Shown here in pieces: positions 51,284-59,897 of a DNA stretch of 64,000 nucleotides (position 1 is the stretch's first letter; every line of letters starts with the position of its first letter). Position numbers and translations under genes: made by a program. Location of the stretch: NCBI GenBank assembly GCA_947493335.1, contig CANLQO010000002.1:884993-948992 (forward strand), in the 5' to 3' direction. The notes below the pieces were generated by a model, which did no database searches, was not told the DNA's origin, and saw only the letters and a list, made by a program, of their open reading frames with translations. This stretch comes from an uncultured Paracoccaceae bacterium. Lineage in GTDB: Bacteria; Pseudomonadota; Alphaproteobacteria; Rhodobacterales; Rhodobacteraceae.

Positions 51284-51634
51284 GTGACAAGTATTCTACC
51301 CAAGGCCGTACGTGAAGGATTGGAACAGGCACGCCGCGCCGCATTGCACCGCAATGACAGGTTGTGCGTGCATGACGGAGACGACGTTTATCGCATTCGC
51401 AGGTTCTGGGACGACGGGATGTCCATCGACGCCCATCACGGTGACAAGCTGCGTGGCCGGGTGGAAATCTACGATGGCGCAAGGCACCTTTATCAGGCGC
51501 TGATTATCGGCGCGCAGGAAGAAGGGTCAGAGATCGTCTTTGACTTCAAGTGGCTTCACCCGGTGAGCGAGACGGCACCGGTCGACTTTGAGCGGCCTGA
51601 TTTTGTGCCGGCAGGGTTGATCGCTAGGGCCTGA
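51284..51634 (+). CDS. Hypothetical protein
   Basis: 116 residues, family not recognised. Strong AAGGAGG site 8 bases before the GTG at 51284 decides the start over a TTG 24 bases upstream. The sequence is hydrophilic, with a basic N-terminal helix (KAVREGLEQARRAALHRND) and a beta-rich middle (LCVHDGDDVYRIRRF, GRVEIYDG), and has no signal or membrane segment, so it is cytoplasmic. An imperfect palindrome CAGCTA-GT-TAGCTG (51245-51258) lies in its leader. The 3' end overlaps the converging L,D-transpeptidase by 11 bases. Confidence 0.65.
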   Translation: MTSILPKAVREGLEQARRAALHRNDRLCVHDGDDVYRIRRFWDDGMSIDAHHGDKLRGRVEIYDGARHLYQALIIGAQEEGSEIVFDFKWLHPVSETAPVDFERPDFVPAGLIARA

Positions 51635-52142
51635 TTTCGACCGGTGTGCCCATGGGCGTTGCGTGAAACAGCTCTGTCATCGCGTCATTGTTGATGGCGA
51701 TGCAGCCTTCGGTCCAATCCTCGGCGATGCGTTGCAGACCTGTGATGCCGGATGGCTGGCCATGGATGAAGATATCCCCACCCGGTGAATAGCCGCCCGC
51801 CCGCGCCCGGGCGATATCGTCGGGCTGCGGGTAGTCGATGCCCAAGGACAAATGAAACCGGCTGGATGCATTGCGACGATTGATCCGAAAGAGGCCCTCG
51901 GGCGTTTTGCCATCGCCTTGCCGGACTTTGTCGCCTTCCGGCGCGAAGCCGAGGTTCATTGGCAAACGGCGCACGACGCGGCCGTCCTGATAAGCAAGAA
52001 GGATGCGGTCCGATTTGTCGATGACAATGCGGTCGATGTTGCCGGCAATCTGCGGTGGCAGCGGCGAAGGTGGCTTGAGCGCGCCCCAGATGGCAAAGGC
52101 CAGCGCCAGCAAGGTGGCAAGAAGAGACGCGCGCAGCGTCAT
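51624..52142 (-). CDS. L,D-transpeptidase family protein (YkuD domain)
   Basis: 172 residues. N-terminal signal anchor (LLATLLALAFAIWGAL), then a YkuD domain with the FIHGQPSG His motif and the catalytic Cys in DWTEGCIAINNDAM. The Ser/His usually before Gly-Cys is Glu here (TEGC), a mild deviation. It would form 3-3 peptidoglycan cross-links or attach proteins in the periplasm. The start overlaps the MalY-like stop (ATGA at 52139-52142). The LTQ-like long forms have extra domains absent here. Confidence 0.85.
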   Translation of the reverse strand: MTLRASLLATLLALAFAIWGALKPPSPLPPQIAGNIDRIVIDKSDRILLAYQDGRVVRRLPMNLGFAPEGDKVRQGDGKTPEGLFRINRRNASSRFHLSLGIDYPQPDDIARARAGGYSPGGDIFIHGQPSGITGLQRIAEDWTEGCIAINNDAMTELFHATPMGTPVEIRP

Positions 52143-53320
52143 TGCAGATCGGAAAAGGCCGCCTGGACACGGGCCACAGCCGCATCCACCGTTGCCCGTG
52201 ACGTAGCGATGTTGAACCGGTGATGCAGCGCACCGCCAAGACCAAGCCCGTCACCGGGGGTCGGCAAAACCCGGGCGGTGTCATAAAGGCGGCTACGGAT
52301 TTCAGCATCCGACATGCCGGTGCCAGAGAAGTCCACCCAGGAGAGGAAAGTGGATTGCATCGGCATCGCCGACACACCGGGGATGGCGTTCATGCCATCA
52401 CACAATGCGATGCGGTTGCCATCGAGCACTTGAACCATTGCATCAACCCAGGCGGCACCTTCAGGTGTATATGCGGCACACGTCAGATCTGCGCCAAGCC
52501 GGTTCGGTTGAATATCGAGCGCGGCGTAGAGGGCCGCAAACCTTGCGCGCAGGTCGTCATCGGGGATGATGACATAGCCGGTGCGCAGGCCGGCGATATC
52601 AAAGGTTTTTGAGGCCGCTGACATGACCACCAGATTGGGCAAGCTATCGGGCGCATGCAGGGCTGTGGGCAGGTGGGTATGGCCAGGAAAGGTCAGGTCC
52701 ATGTGGATCTCATCCGAGATCAGCAGCAGGTCATGGCGGGCGCAGAACGCGGAAAGGGCCTGAATTTCGGCGGCGTCCCAAACCCGGCCCGCGGGGTTGT
52801 GGGGTGAACAGAAGATCACCGCTTTTTCGGTGCCGGTTAGCTGTGCCTCAAGTGCGTCGAGATCCATGCGGAACAAGCCGTCTTCATCAATCCGCAATGC
52901 AGATTCGACCATCACCCGTCCATTCTTGCGAATTTTGTTGGCAAATTCGTGATAGACCGGGCTGAAGACGATGATGCCATCACCGGGCTCTGTCAGGGCC
53001 TGTAACACGACACCAACCGCATTGCCGATGCCGTGGATTTCAAACAGATGTTCCGTATTCGGGCGCCAGCCGTGACGGTTTTCGTACCACCACGCGACGC
53101 GTTTGGCGAAGTTGGAATAATCAAAATATCCCATCTCCCCGGTCGCGACCGTTGCCCGCATCGCATCCTGCAAAACGGGGGCCATTTGAAAATCCGACTG
53201 TGCGATCCACATCGGGATCATGTCGTCTGGCGCTTTGCGCCCCAGCATCGCATCCATCAACACCCATTTGGAGCTGCGTCCCCGGGCATGGTCTTTGAGG
53301 GTGTCGAAATCAAATTGCAT
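52139..53320 (-). CDS. MalY/PatB-type pyridoxal-phosphate C-S lyase or aminotransferase
   Basis: 393 residues. PLP fold type I. The family motif MIPMWIAQSDFQMAP near the N-terminus, FCSPHNPAGRVW, LLISDEIHMDL and the PLP Lys in SAASKTFDIAGLRTGY are visible. MalY/PatB enzymes cleave cystathionine and other C-S substrates to pyruvate, ammonia and a thiol. DMSP-related methanethiol chemistry is known for roseobacters, but nothing here ties this gene to it. I chose the ATG at 53320 (MQFDFDTLKDHARG) with an AAAGGA site. It is coupled to the L,D-transpeptidase gene and divergent from def. Confidence 0.9.
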   Translation of the reverse strand: MQFDFDTLKDHARGRSSKWVLMDAMLGRKAPDDMIPMWIAQSDFQMAPVLQDAMRATVATGEMGYFDYSNFAKRVAWWYENRHGWRPNTEHLFEIHGIGNAVGVVLQALTEPGDGIIVFSPVYHEFANKIRKNGRVMVESALRIDEDGLFRMDLDALEAQLTGTEKAVIFCSPHNPAGRVWDAAEIQALSAFCARHDLLLISDEIHMDLTFPGHTHLPTALHAPDSLPNLVVMSAASKTFDIAGLRTGYVIIPDDDLRARFAALYAALDIQPNRLGADLTCAAYTPEGAAWVDAMVQVLDGNRIALCDGMNAIPGVSAMPMQSTFLSWVDFSGTGMSDAEIRSRLYDTARVLPTPGDGLGLGGALHHRFNIATSRATVDAAVARVQAAFSDLQ

Positions 53321-53427
53321 CTGGTGTCCTTTGAGTGTTGCGCGGCAAGCTAATGCGCTGTGCCTCAAGCGCAAGGTGAAAGACCGGCCCCGTTGCGCTT
53401 TGCGGGCCACCGGATTACATCAACGCC

Positions 53428-53949
53428 ATGACCAAGCGCACGATCCTGATCCATCCCGACCCACGCCTGAAAAAGGAAACTGATCCGATCACCGAAGTGA
53501 CGGATGATTTGCGCGTGCTGGCCGATGATATGCTGGAAACCATGTATCACGCGCCGGGCATCGGGCTTGCTGCGCCGCAGATCGGCGTCATGCAGCAGAT
53601 GTTGGTGATGGATTGCGTCAAAGAGGACGAGGGCGAACCGCGACCGATGGTCCTGATGAATCCGGTGGTCACATGGGCGTCGGACGAGACCAGCACATAC
53701 GAAGAGGGGTGTCTGTCGATCCCCGATCAATATGCCGATGTCGTCCGCCCCTCTGAGGTCGAGGTGGAATGGCTCGGGCTGGATGGTGACCTTCACAAAG
53801 AGCGGTTTGATGGGCTTTGGGCAACCTGCGTGCAGCACGAGATCGACCATTTGCATGGCAAGCTGTTCATTGACTACCTTAAGCCGCTCAAGCGGCAGAT
53901 GATCACCCGCAAGATGCAAAAGCTGAAAAGAGAGAAGGCCCGCGCGTGA
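53428..53949 (+). CDS. def: Peptide deformylase 1 (intact)
   Basis: 173 residues. Removes the N-terminal formyl group from nascent proteins with an Fe2+ (or Ni/Zn) centre. All three motifs are intact: GIGLAAPQIG, EEGCLSIPD (metal Cys) and CVQHEIDHLHG (two metal His and the catalytic Glu). The Lys/Arg-rich C-terminal helix (RKMQKLKREK) is usual. First of three tandem deformylase genes leading to fmt. The GTG of the second gene overlaps its stop (GTGA at 53946-53949). Confidence 0.95.
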   Translation: MTKRTILIHPDPRLKKETDPITEVTDDLRVLADDMLETMYHAPGIGLAAPQIGVMQQMLVMDCVKEDEGEPRPMVLMNPVVTWASDETSTYEEGCLSIPDQYADVVRPSEVEVEWLGLDGDLHKERFDGLWATCVQHEIDHLHGKLFIDYLKPLKRQMITRKMQKLKREKARA

Positions 53950-54398
53950 GCCTGACCCTGCGCCAGGTGCCCGACCCGGTGTTGCGGGCTGTGTGCAAGC
54001 CGGTTGACAGTTTTGGCCCGGCGTTGCGGGCGCTGGCCGATGGGATGCTGGCGGCGATGTATGACGCCACGGGTCGCGGGCTTGCCGCGCCGCAAGTCGG
54101 CGTCGTGAAGCGACTTTTCGTGATGGATGAGACCTGGAAAGACGGTGCGCCCAGCCCGCAGGTTTTTGTCAATCCGGTGGTGACGTGGGCGGATGAGCGA
54201 CGCGAAGCGTGCGAAGAGGGGTGCCTGTCGATCCCGGATACGCCCTGTCTGGTGACGCGCCCCGTTGCGATCCGGCTTGCATGGCAGGATTTGGATGGAA
54301 CGGCGCAAGAAGCCGCTTTTGACGGCTTTGCGGCACGCTGCATTCAGCACGAGCGCGACCACCTGGATGGCATACTTTGCACGGACTACAGCGCATGA
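53946..54398 (+). CDS. def2: Peptide deformylase 2 (motifs intact)
   Basis: 150 residues, shorter at the C-terminus than the first copy. Motifs: GRGLAAPQVG, EEGCLSIPD and CIQHERDHLDG. Cys, both His and the Glu are present, so it could be active. GTG start overlapping the previous stop, and the stop overlaps the third copy (ATGA at 54395-54398). The basic C-terminal helix is missing. A specialised deformylase or a regulatory partner of copy 1 are both possible. The gene number 2 in the symbol is only a label. Confidence 0.88.
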   Translation: MSLTLRQVPDPVLRAVCKPVDSFGPALRALADGMLAAMYDATGRGLAAPQVGVVKRLFVMDETWKDGAPSPQVFVNPVVTWADERREACEEGCLSIPDTPCLVTRPVAIRLAWQDLDGTAQEAAFDGFAARCIQHERDHLDGILCTDYSA

Positions 54399-54892
54399 TG
54401 CATCGCCCTTTTGTCATGTGGCCCGACAAGGCCCTGCGCACCCCGGCGCACCCCGTTGAAGAGATCAACGACGAGGTGCGCGCGATCTGGGAAGAGATGA
54501 TCCGCGCGATGGACGCGATGCCCGGCGTCGGGCTGGCCGCCGTGCAACTGGGCATTCCGCTGGCACTTGCTGTCGTTGACGCCAGCACGAGCCGGGGCAA
54601 AGCAGTGCGGCTGGCCAATCCAACGGTTTTGCACGCCAGCGTCGAACTGCGCGAACATTCCGAAGGCTCGCCCAATCTTCCGGGCGTGCGCGCCACGATC
54701 AAGCGGCCGCGCGCGGTGACGGTGCGGTTCCTGAACGATCAGGGTATTTGGGACCGGCAGGAATTCGTGGGGTTGGCTGCGACAAGCGTGCAGCACCAGA
54801 TCGATCATCTGGCGGGCAAGATGTATTTTGATCATCTCAGCCGGGTGAAACGGGATATGTTGATCAAGAAGGCGCGCAAGATAAGGGGATAG
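54395..54892 (+). CDS. Peptide deformylase-like protein 3 (catalytic residues lost)
   Basis: 165 residues, clearly a deformylase homologue in length and order, but GLAAPQxG has become [15 protein letters not shown] has become EGSPNLPG (metal Cys to Ser) and QHExDH has become QHQIDH (catalytic Glu to Gln). The two His remain. Such a protein cannot use the normal deformylase mechanism. The frame is intact and translationally coupled, so it is retained rather than decaying. A structural or peptide-binding role is inferred. It ends just before a dispersed repeat and fmt. Confidence 0.88.
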   Translation: MMHRPFVMWPDKALRTPAHPVEEINDEVRAIWEEMIRAMDAMPGVGLAAVQLGIPLALAVVDASTSRGKAVRLANPTVLHASVELREHSEGSPNLPGVRATIKRPRAVTVRFLNDQGIWDRQEFVGLAATSVQHQIDHLAGKMYFDHLSRVKRDMLIKKARKIRG

Positions 54893-54948
54893 AATTTTCT
54901 GGGAAAATTCTGCCTCCGGCGGGCATATTTGTATTCAAAAGAAAGGCG
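54891..54948 (+). repeat. Dispersed intergenic repeat A, copy 3
   Basis: Palindrome AGAATTTTC..GAAAATTCT, then GCCTCCGGCGGGCATATTTG, TTCAAAAGAAAGGCGG. The repeat spans the whole def3-fmt gap and its purine tail supplies the fmt ribosome site. Confidence 0.8.
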
Positions 54949-54953
54949 GGGCG

Positions 54954-55850
54954 ATGCGCATCATTTTCATGGGGACGCCTGATTTTTCTGTGCCGGTTCT
55001 GGATGCTTTGGTGGCCGCCGGGCACGAAATGGTCTGCGTTTATTGCCAGCCGCCTAGGCCTGCAGGGCGCGGGAAGAAAGACCGCCCCAGCCCGGTTCAG
55101 GCACGGGCAGAGACGCTGGGGTTGAAGGTGCGCCATCCGGTATCACTGAAGGACGCGCAGGCGCAGGCGGATTTTGCAACGCTGGAGGCGGATGTGGCCG
55201 TGGTGGTGGCCTATGGGTTGATCCTGCCGCAGGCTGTTCTGGACGCGCCAAAGCTGGGTTGTCTGAACATCCACGCTAGCCTGTTGCCGCGCTGGCGCGG
55301 GGCGGCGCCGATCCACCGGGCGATCATGGCGGGCGACGCGGAATCGGGTGTTTGTATCATGCAGATGGAGGCGGGGCTGGACACCGGTCCGGTGCTGCTG
55401 CGCGAAGCAGTGCCGATCGGAACAGAGGAGACCACGGGCGCGTTGCACGACCGGCTGGCAGCGCTGGGCGCAAGGATGATTGTGGAGGCGGTCGCAGGTC
55501 TTCCGCAGACGCCGACACCGCAGTCCGAGGACGGCGTGACCTATGCCAACAAGATCGACAAGGCCGAGGCAAGGGTGGACTGGACCCGCCCTGCCGTAGA
55601 GGTGGACCGTTTGATCCGTGGGCTGTCGCCCTTTCCCGGCGCTTGGTGCGAGATCGCAGGAGAGCGGGTCAAACTGCTGGGTTCCCGGCTGTCGGAAGGT
55701 GCGGGTGCGCCGGGGCAGGTGTTAGAAGGTTTCACCATTGCCTGTGGCGCAGGTGCGGTCACCATCACGCGGGCTCAACGCGCAGGCAAACGGGCCATGA
55801 CGGGGGATGAAGTGTTGAAGGGGCTGAGCTTGCCCGCGCAGCTCAGTTGA
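54954..55850 (+). CDS. fmt: Methionyl-tRNA formyltransferase
   Basis: 298 residues. Formylates initiator Met-tRNA using 10-formyltetrahydrofolate. The N-terminal domain shows [17 protein letters not shown] and the catalytic region [21 protein letters not shown] (Asn, His in the HxSLLPxxRG motif), and the C-terminal beta-barrel holds the tRNA-binding part. Def and fmt act in opposite directions on the formyl group and are usually neighbours, as here. The AAAGG ribosome site is in repeat A. Confidence 0.96.
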   Translation: MRIIFMGTPDFSVPVLDALVAAGHEMVCVYCQPPRPAGRGKKDRPSPVQARAETLGLKVRHPVSLKDAQAQADFATLEADVAVVVAYGLILPQAVLDAPKLGCLNIHASLLPRWRGAAPIHRAIMAGDAESGVCIMQMEAGLDTGPVLLREAVPIGTEETTGALHDRLAALGARMIVEAVAGLPQTPTPQSEDGVTYANKIDKAEARVDWTRPAVEVDRLIRGLSPFPGAWCEIAGERVKLLGSRLSEGAGAPGQVLEGFTIACGAGAVTITRAQRAGKRAMTGDEVLKGLSLPAQLS

Positions 55851-55907
55851 CCTTGGCAAGGGCGCCTAAATCGTTATAGGTGGTGACGCCCGAGAGGAGA
55901 ACACCCC

Positions 55908-56726
55908 ATGACCAACCTGATGTCGCTGCCGCCGAAGATTGGATATGGCACATGGAACCGCCCCGGTGACGCGGCCTATCGCGGCGTCGTCGCCGCGCTG
56001 GAAGCTGGGTACCGCCATATTGACGGGGCCGAGGGCTACGACAATGAGGCCGAGGTTGGGCGTGCGATTGCAGATGTGGGCCTGCAACGCGCCGATTTGT
56101 GGGTCACGACAAAGGTGGCCCCGGAAAGTTTCGGCCCCGGGCATATCAGGCCGCATGTGGAAGCCTCGCTTGATAAACTGGGCGTGGGGCCGGTGGACTT
56201 GCTGTTGTTGCACTATCCATCGATCAAGGATGAATACGAGATTGAGGACTATATGGCGCAGTTTGCTGCCGTTTATGACGCGGGGCTTGCGCGCAATATT
56301 GGCGTGTCGAACTTCACAATCCGCTATATTGATCGGGCAGGCGCGCTGCTTGGCGATCGCCCGATTTTGACCAATCAGGTGGAACTGCACCCCTTTTTGC
56401 ACAACAGCCCGATTGTCGATCATTGCCGCGCCAAGGGTATCGCGATGACCGCCTATTCGCCGCTGGCGCGCGGGGCTGTGGCGGATGATCCGGCCTTGCA
56501 GGCGATTGGGGCGGAGTTGGGCGCGACGGCGGGACAGATAGCGCTGGCCTGGCTGTTGGCGAAAGGCTATTGGGTGATCCCCTCGTCCGGCAATCCGGAA
56601 AGGATCGCGGAAAATCTGGCGGCGGGGGACATCACGTTGGGCCCGGAACATATCGGGCAAATCGACGCTCTGGATCGCGGGATGCGATTGGTCAATGGGC
56701 CATGGTGCCCGGAATGGGATGTTTGA
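55908..56726 (+). CDS. Aldo/keto reductase
   Basis: 272 residues. NADPH-dependent carbonyl reductase of the AKR5-like group. The catalytic tetrad is visible: Asp in YRHIDGAEGY with Tyr in the same block, Lys in WVTTKVAPE and His in LLLLHYPS, followed by ARNIGVSNF and the NADP site VIPSSGNPERI. A GGAGA ribosome site precedes the ATG. 2,5-diketo-gluconate reductase is a frequent but unproven label for such proteins. It is followed after one base by the VOC gene. Confidence 0.9.
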   Translation: MTNLMSLPPKIGYGTWNRPGDAAYRGVVAALEAGYRHIDGAEGYDNEAEVGRAIADVGLQRADLWVTTKVAPESFGPGHIRPHVEASLDKLGVGPVDLLLLHYPSIKDEYEIEDYMAQFAAVYDAGLARNIGVSNFTIRYIDRAGALLGDRPILTNQVELHPFLHNSPIVDHCRAKGIAMTAYSPLARGAVADDPALQAIGAELGATAGQIALAWLLAKGYWVIPSSGNPERIAENLAAGDITLGPEHIGQIDALDRGMRLVNGPWCPEWDV

Positions 56727-56727
56727 A

Positions 56728-57162
56728 ATGCCACATAAAGACATACCATTCGCGCTTGTGGGTATCGACCACGTCGTCTTTCTGGTCGATGATCTGGACC
56801 GCGCGGTTGCCTGGTATCGCGACGTATTGGGTTGCCCGCCGGGCTATTCCTATCCCGACTTGGGGATGGAGCAGGTCTGGGCCGGGGCGGCACTGATTGT
56901 GCTGTGGGACACAACCCACCCCGGTGCCAAGGACGCGGTGCCAAAGGTGGCGGGCGGACGCAACGTGGATCATATTTGCATCGCGACCTCGCCCTTTGAT
57001 CATAACGCCATGCGGGTGCATCTGGCCGCCCACAACGTCACGATTGAACGCGAAGCGATGCATGGCGGCGCGCGGGGCATGGGACATTCATTCTATATCC
57101 GCGACCCCTTTGGCAACAAATTAGAGATCAAGGGGCCTGCTGAATATCCCGACGGGCGCTAG
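56728..57162 (+). CDS. VOC family protein (glyoxalase/dioxygenase-like)
   Basis: 144 residues, a paired beta-alpha-beta-beta-beta fold. GIDHVVFLVDDLDRAVAWYRDVLG starts the first module and DHICIATS the second. Metal-ligand candidates are His in GIDHVV and VDHIC and Glu in NKLEIKG, so a metal site is probably intact. The substrate is unknown. ATG at 56728 lies one base after the aldo/keto reductase stop. The ATG at 56719 is an alternative. The stop shares CTAG with the converging DUF917 gene. Confidence 0.82.
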   Translation: MPHKDIPFALVGIDHVVFLVDDLDRAVAWYRDVLGCPPGYSYPDLGMEQVWAGAALIVLWDTTHPGAKDAVPKVAGGRNVDHICIATSPFDHNAMRVHLAAHNVTIEREAMHGGARGMGHSFYIRDPFGNKLEIKGPAEYPDGR

Positions 57163-58271
57163 GCGTCAGTTGGCGCGTTTTGCGGTGCAAGGGGAGATCT
57201 GTACGCCCCTGACACACCTGCATATTCCGGGCCAAAGATCGAAAGTCCCTTGGGCGAAGTAAAGGGCGCAGGGGCAGGCAGGATAACGACCGCGATCTGC
57301 TGGTCCGTGGTCACATCAGGGTTCGCAACGGGCGCGCCGGTTTGCGCGTCAAAAAGGCAAATCAGGTCGGGCACGGTGGCCAGAACCGCCCCGTCGAGCC
57401 AGCAGGCCATGTTCTCATTCTTGACGCTGATCGTCAGAGTCTGGCCGCCTTGTTCCAGCGCGATCTGACCTACGGTGAAACCCTGATCGGTCTCATAAGT
57501 GACAGAACTGACTGCGCCCTCAAACAGGACCGCGCCATTGCCAGCTGCCGCGATCTGTGAAGGGGCGTTGGTGCCTGCATCCATGGCCTCGCGGCAAATC
57601 CGACCCATCTTCATCGCCTTGGAGATCGTGCCGGGGATCAGCACATCGCGCAAATCGCGCATCGGCAGCGCGTGGTCGATGGCGGCAACTGTGTTGCGGC
57701 TGACCTGACTAAGCGCACGAACAAGGGTTTCGGCGCGCTGGTCATCCTTGACCTTGTCGATCAGGAAGGATTCGCCAAATTGATTGACTGCATAGATCGG
57801 CGCGGCGGGGAGCCCGGCGAGGTAGTATGTGGAATGCGTGATTTCGGGCACCGCGCGGCCCGCCGGGTCGGCGTCAACGATCTTGTGCCCGTTCATCACC
57901 GCCGGAAAGAAGGCTGCCGCCGTATTGGAGCCGCCAAGCTCGCACGGTGTTGTGCCATAAAATTCATGTCCGATGTGGTCCTGAAATTCCGCATAGGCCT
58001 GCAAAAGCGGGTCGGTGTCACTGTCGGTGAGGCCGGCATAGATCCGTTCTTCCTCTGCCGTCAGTGGGGTGATGGCCCCCAAGAGGTAGGGCGTGCAGAT
58101 GATCGCGTCGTCGGGAACCTCATCCATAGAGACCAGATCAAAGGTCTTGCCTGCGGCTAATGCCGTGTCGATCAGCGCTCGCCCTTCGGCGATATCGCCC
58201 CCGCCACCTGCGCCGAGGATCACGGCGCCAAGTAAGATGTCTTCCAGATTTTGCCGGGTCAGCCGTTGCAT
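57159..58271 (-). CDS. DUF917 domain protein
   Basis: 370 residues. DUF917 proteins resemble the hydantoinase/oxoprolinase subunit family. AVILGAGGGGDIAEGRALID and CELGGSNTAAAFFPAV are the recognisable blocks. It lies one base after the end of an ABC permease gene in the wrong order for a simple transporter, being the last gene of a substrate-binding protein - ATPase - permease - permease - DUF917 operon. This suggests the protein acts on the imported solute, possibly a cyclic amide. The substrate is unknown. Confidence 0.82.
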   Translation of the reverse strand: MQRLTRQNLEDILLGAVILGAGGGGDIAEGRALIDTALAAGKTFDLVSMDEVPDDAIICTPYLLGAITPLTAEEERIYAGLTDSDTDPLLQAYAEFQDHIGHEFYGTTPCELGGSNTAAAFFPAVMNGHKIVDADPAGRAVPEITHSTYYLAGLPAAPIYAVNQFGESFLIDKVKDDQRAETLVRALSQVSRNTVAAIDHALPMRDLRDVLIPGTISKAMKMGRICREAMDAGTNAPSQIAAAGNGAVLFEGAVSSVTYETDQGFTVGQIALEQGGQTLTISVKNENMACWLDGAVLATVPDLICLFDAQTGAPVANPDVTTDQQIAVVILPAPAPFTSPKGLSIFGPEYAGVSGAYRSPLAPQNAPTDA

Positions 58272-58272
58272 G

Positions 58273-59055
58273 TCAGGTGTCCTTGGAAGTTCCGAAAAGG
58301 GCGACGAGGTCTGTGATGCGCGACAGGATCAGAAGGATCGTCACGGTCAGCGCGACAAAGAGCATCGAGGCGGACGCGACCACCGGCGAATAGCCGTAAC
58401 GCACGTTGTTGAAGATCTTGATCGGCAGGGTTTCGACCACGAAGCCAGAGATCATATTGGCAATCAGGTATTCATTGACACTGATGATCGCGACGAGCGC
58501 AAAGCCGGTGCAGACGTAGGGCGCGATCAGCGGAAAGATCACGGTGCGGAAGACCTGCGCAGGGGTGGCCCCTATCATTTGCGCGGCTTCGATGACCTCA
58601 TCAGTGAGTGCTGCAAACCCGCGCGCGATGATCACCAAAGGCAGCGTCACGAAAAAGACGCCGTGGCTAATGATCGTCGCCTCCATCCGGCCGTACCAGC
58701 CAACCTCTGCCCAGAAAAGGCTCGCCCCAAGCGCCAGGATAATGGGCGGCAAAAGGAAGGGGCCAAGGCCGAGGGCAAAGGTCGCCTTGGCAAAGCCCGA
58801 GCCGGTGCGCCACAGGACATAGTTGATGGCCAGCGCCAGCGTTGTGGCGATCACACCCGCGATGGCGGCGATCAGCAGCGACCGGCCAATGGCGGCAAGC
58901 CAATCCGGTTCGGTCAGAAGTTCAGTGTACCACACCGCCGAGAGGGCATCGGGTGGGAAAGAGATGTTGCGCGAGGCACCAAAAGAGACGCCCAGCACCA
59001 CCACGAAAGGCGCGATCATCAGCGCCGCGATGACAATCAGGTAGACGCGTCTCAT
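58273..59055 (-). CDS. ABC transporter permease 2 (PotC-like)
   Basis: 260 residues, six membrane helices. The EAA-like loop EAAQMIGATPAQVFRTVIFP, for docking to the ATPase, is visible in the second half. I chose the ATG at 59055 (MRRVYLIVIAALMIAP), which overlaps the stop of the first permease (ATGA at 59052-59055). Longer upstream readings run through that gene. It belongs to the PotABCD/AfuABC group of importers. Confidence 0.9.
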   Translation of the reverse strand: MRRVYLIVIAALMIAPFVVVLGVSFGASRNISFPPDALSAVWYTELLTEPDWLAAIGRSLLIAAIAGVIATTLALAINYVLWRTGSGFAKATFALGLGPFLLPPIILALGASLFWAEVGWYGRMEATIISHGVFFVTLPLVIIARGFAALTDEVIEAAQMIGATPAQVFRTVIFPLIAPYVCTGFALVAIISVNEYLIANMISGFVVETLPIKIFNNVRYGYSPVVASASMLFVALTVTILLILSRITDLVALFGTSKDT

Positions 59056-59897
59056 GCGGTGCGCCTTTGTGTCAGCAGCGCCGAGGCGATCAGCACGATC
59101 ACCGTGACAATCAGCATGACCACGGCAAGTGCTGCCCCCAGCGGCAGATTTGCATCCCCCAGCGCCTTGTCGCTGATGATCACTGTCATCGTCCAATCCT
59201 GCGGGCGGCCCAGCATGGTGGGCATCACGAAGACGCCCAGCAGATAGACGAACATCGTCAGCGTGACCGAAATCAGGCTGGTGCGGAAAGTCGGCAAAAG
59301 AACCTTGTAAAAGACCATCGCAGGCGGCGTGCCAAGGGTGATCGCCGCCTCTTCAATGCTGCGGTCACGGCGGGCGACGGCGGGGTAAAGGATCAGCGAG
59401 ACGATGGAGAATCCCAGGAACACCAGCCCGATCATCATGGCCCCGAAGCTGGGCGAGAGAGAGCGTGGATTGTCCCAAAGCCCGACCCATTCCAAAAGGC
59501 GCGGGATGCCTGCACTTTCCGACATCAATATTAGCCAGGCGAAGCCCATGATCACCTCGCTCAGGCACATCAAGGACAAGAGCAGAATGATCCAGAAAAG
59601 CTGCCACTTGCGGCCAAGGTCAGAGACGAAAAGTACCAAAGGGAAGGCGAGTGCCACAACCAGCACTGCGCCAAGGGCCGAGGAATAGAGCGAGCGCAAT
59701 GAGACGGTGTAGTAGAAGCTGGAGAAGAATTTGCCGTAGTTTTCCCAAACAAAATCAACCTTGTAGAACCCCATCGGGTCCGGCTGATAAAAGCTGACGA
59801 CGATCATGAAGATCAGCGGGATCACAAAGAAGATCGCCATGACGCCGAAGGCCGCACCGCCGATCAGACGGGGCCCGTATGTAGGCGTGCGCATCAT
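59052..59897 (-). CDS. ABC transporter permease 1 (PotB-like)
   Basis: 281 residues, six membrane helices; EEAAITLGTPPAMVFYKVLLP is the ATPase docking loop. The start has two adjacent ATGs (59897 and 59894), the first overlapping the ATPase stop (ATGA at 59894-59897). It forms the membrane channel with permease 2. The amphipathic segment PDPMGFYKVDFVWENYGKF between the first two helices is typical of the spermidine/putrescine importer group, but the substrate is not fixed by the sequence. Confidence 0.9.
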   Translation of the reverse strand: MMRTPTYGPRLIGGAAFGVMAIFFVIPLIFMIVVSFYQPDPMGFYKVDFVWENYGKFFSSFYYTVSLRSLYSSALGAVLVVALAFPLVLFVSDLGRKWQLFWIILLLSLMCLSEVIMGFAWLILMSESAGIPRLLEWVGLWDNPRSLSPSFGAMMIGLVFLGFSIVSLILYPAVARRDRSIEEAAITLGTPPAMVFYKVLLPTFRTSLISVTLTMFVYLLGVFVMPTMLGRPQDWTMTVIISDKALGDANLPLGAALAVVMLIVTVIVLIASALLTQRRTA

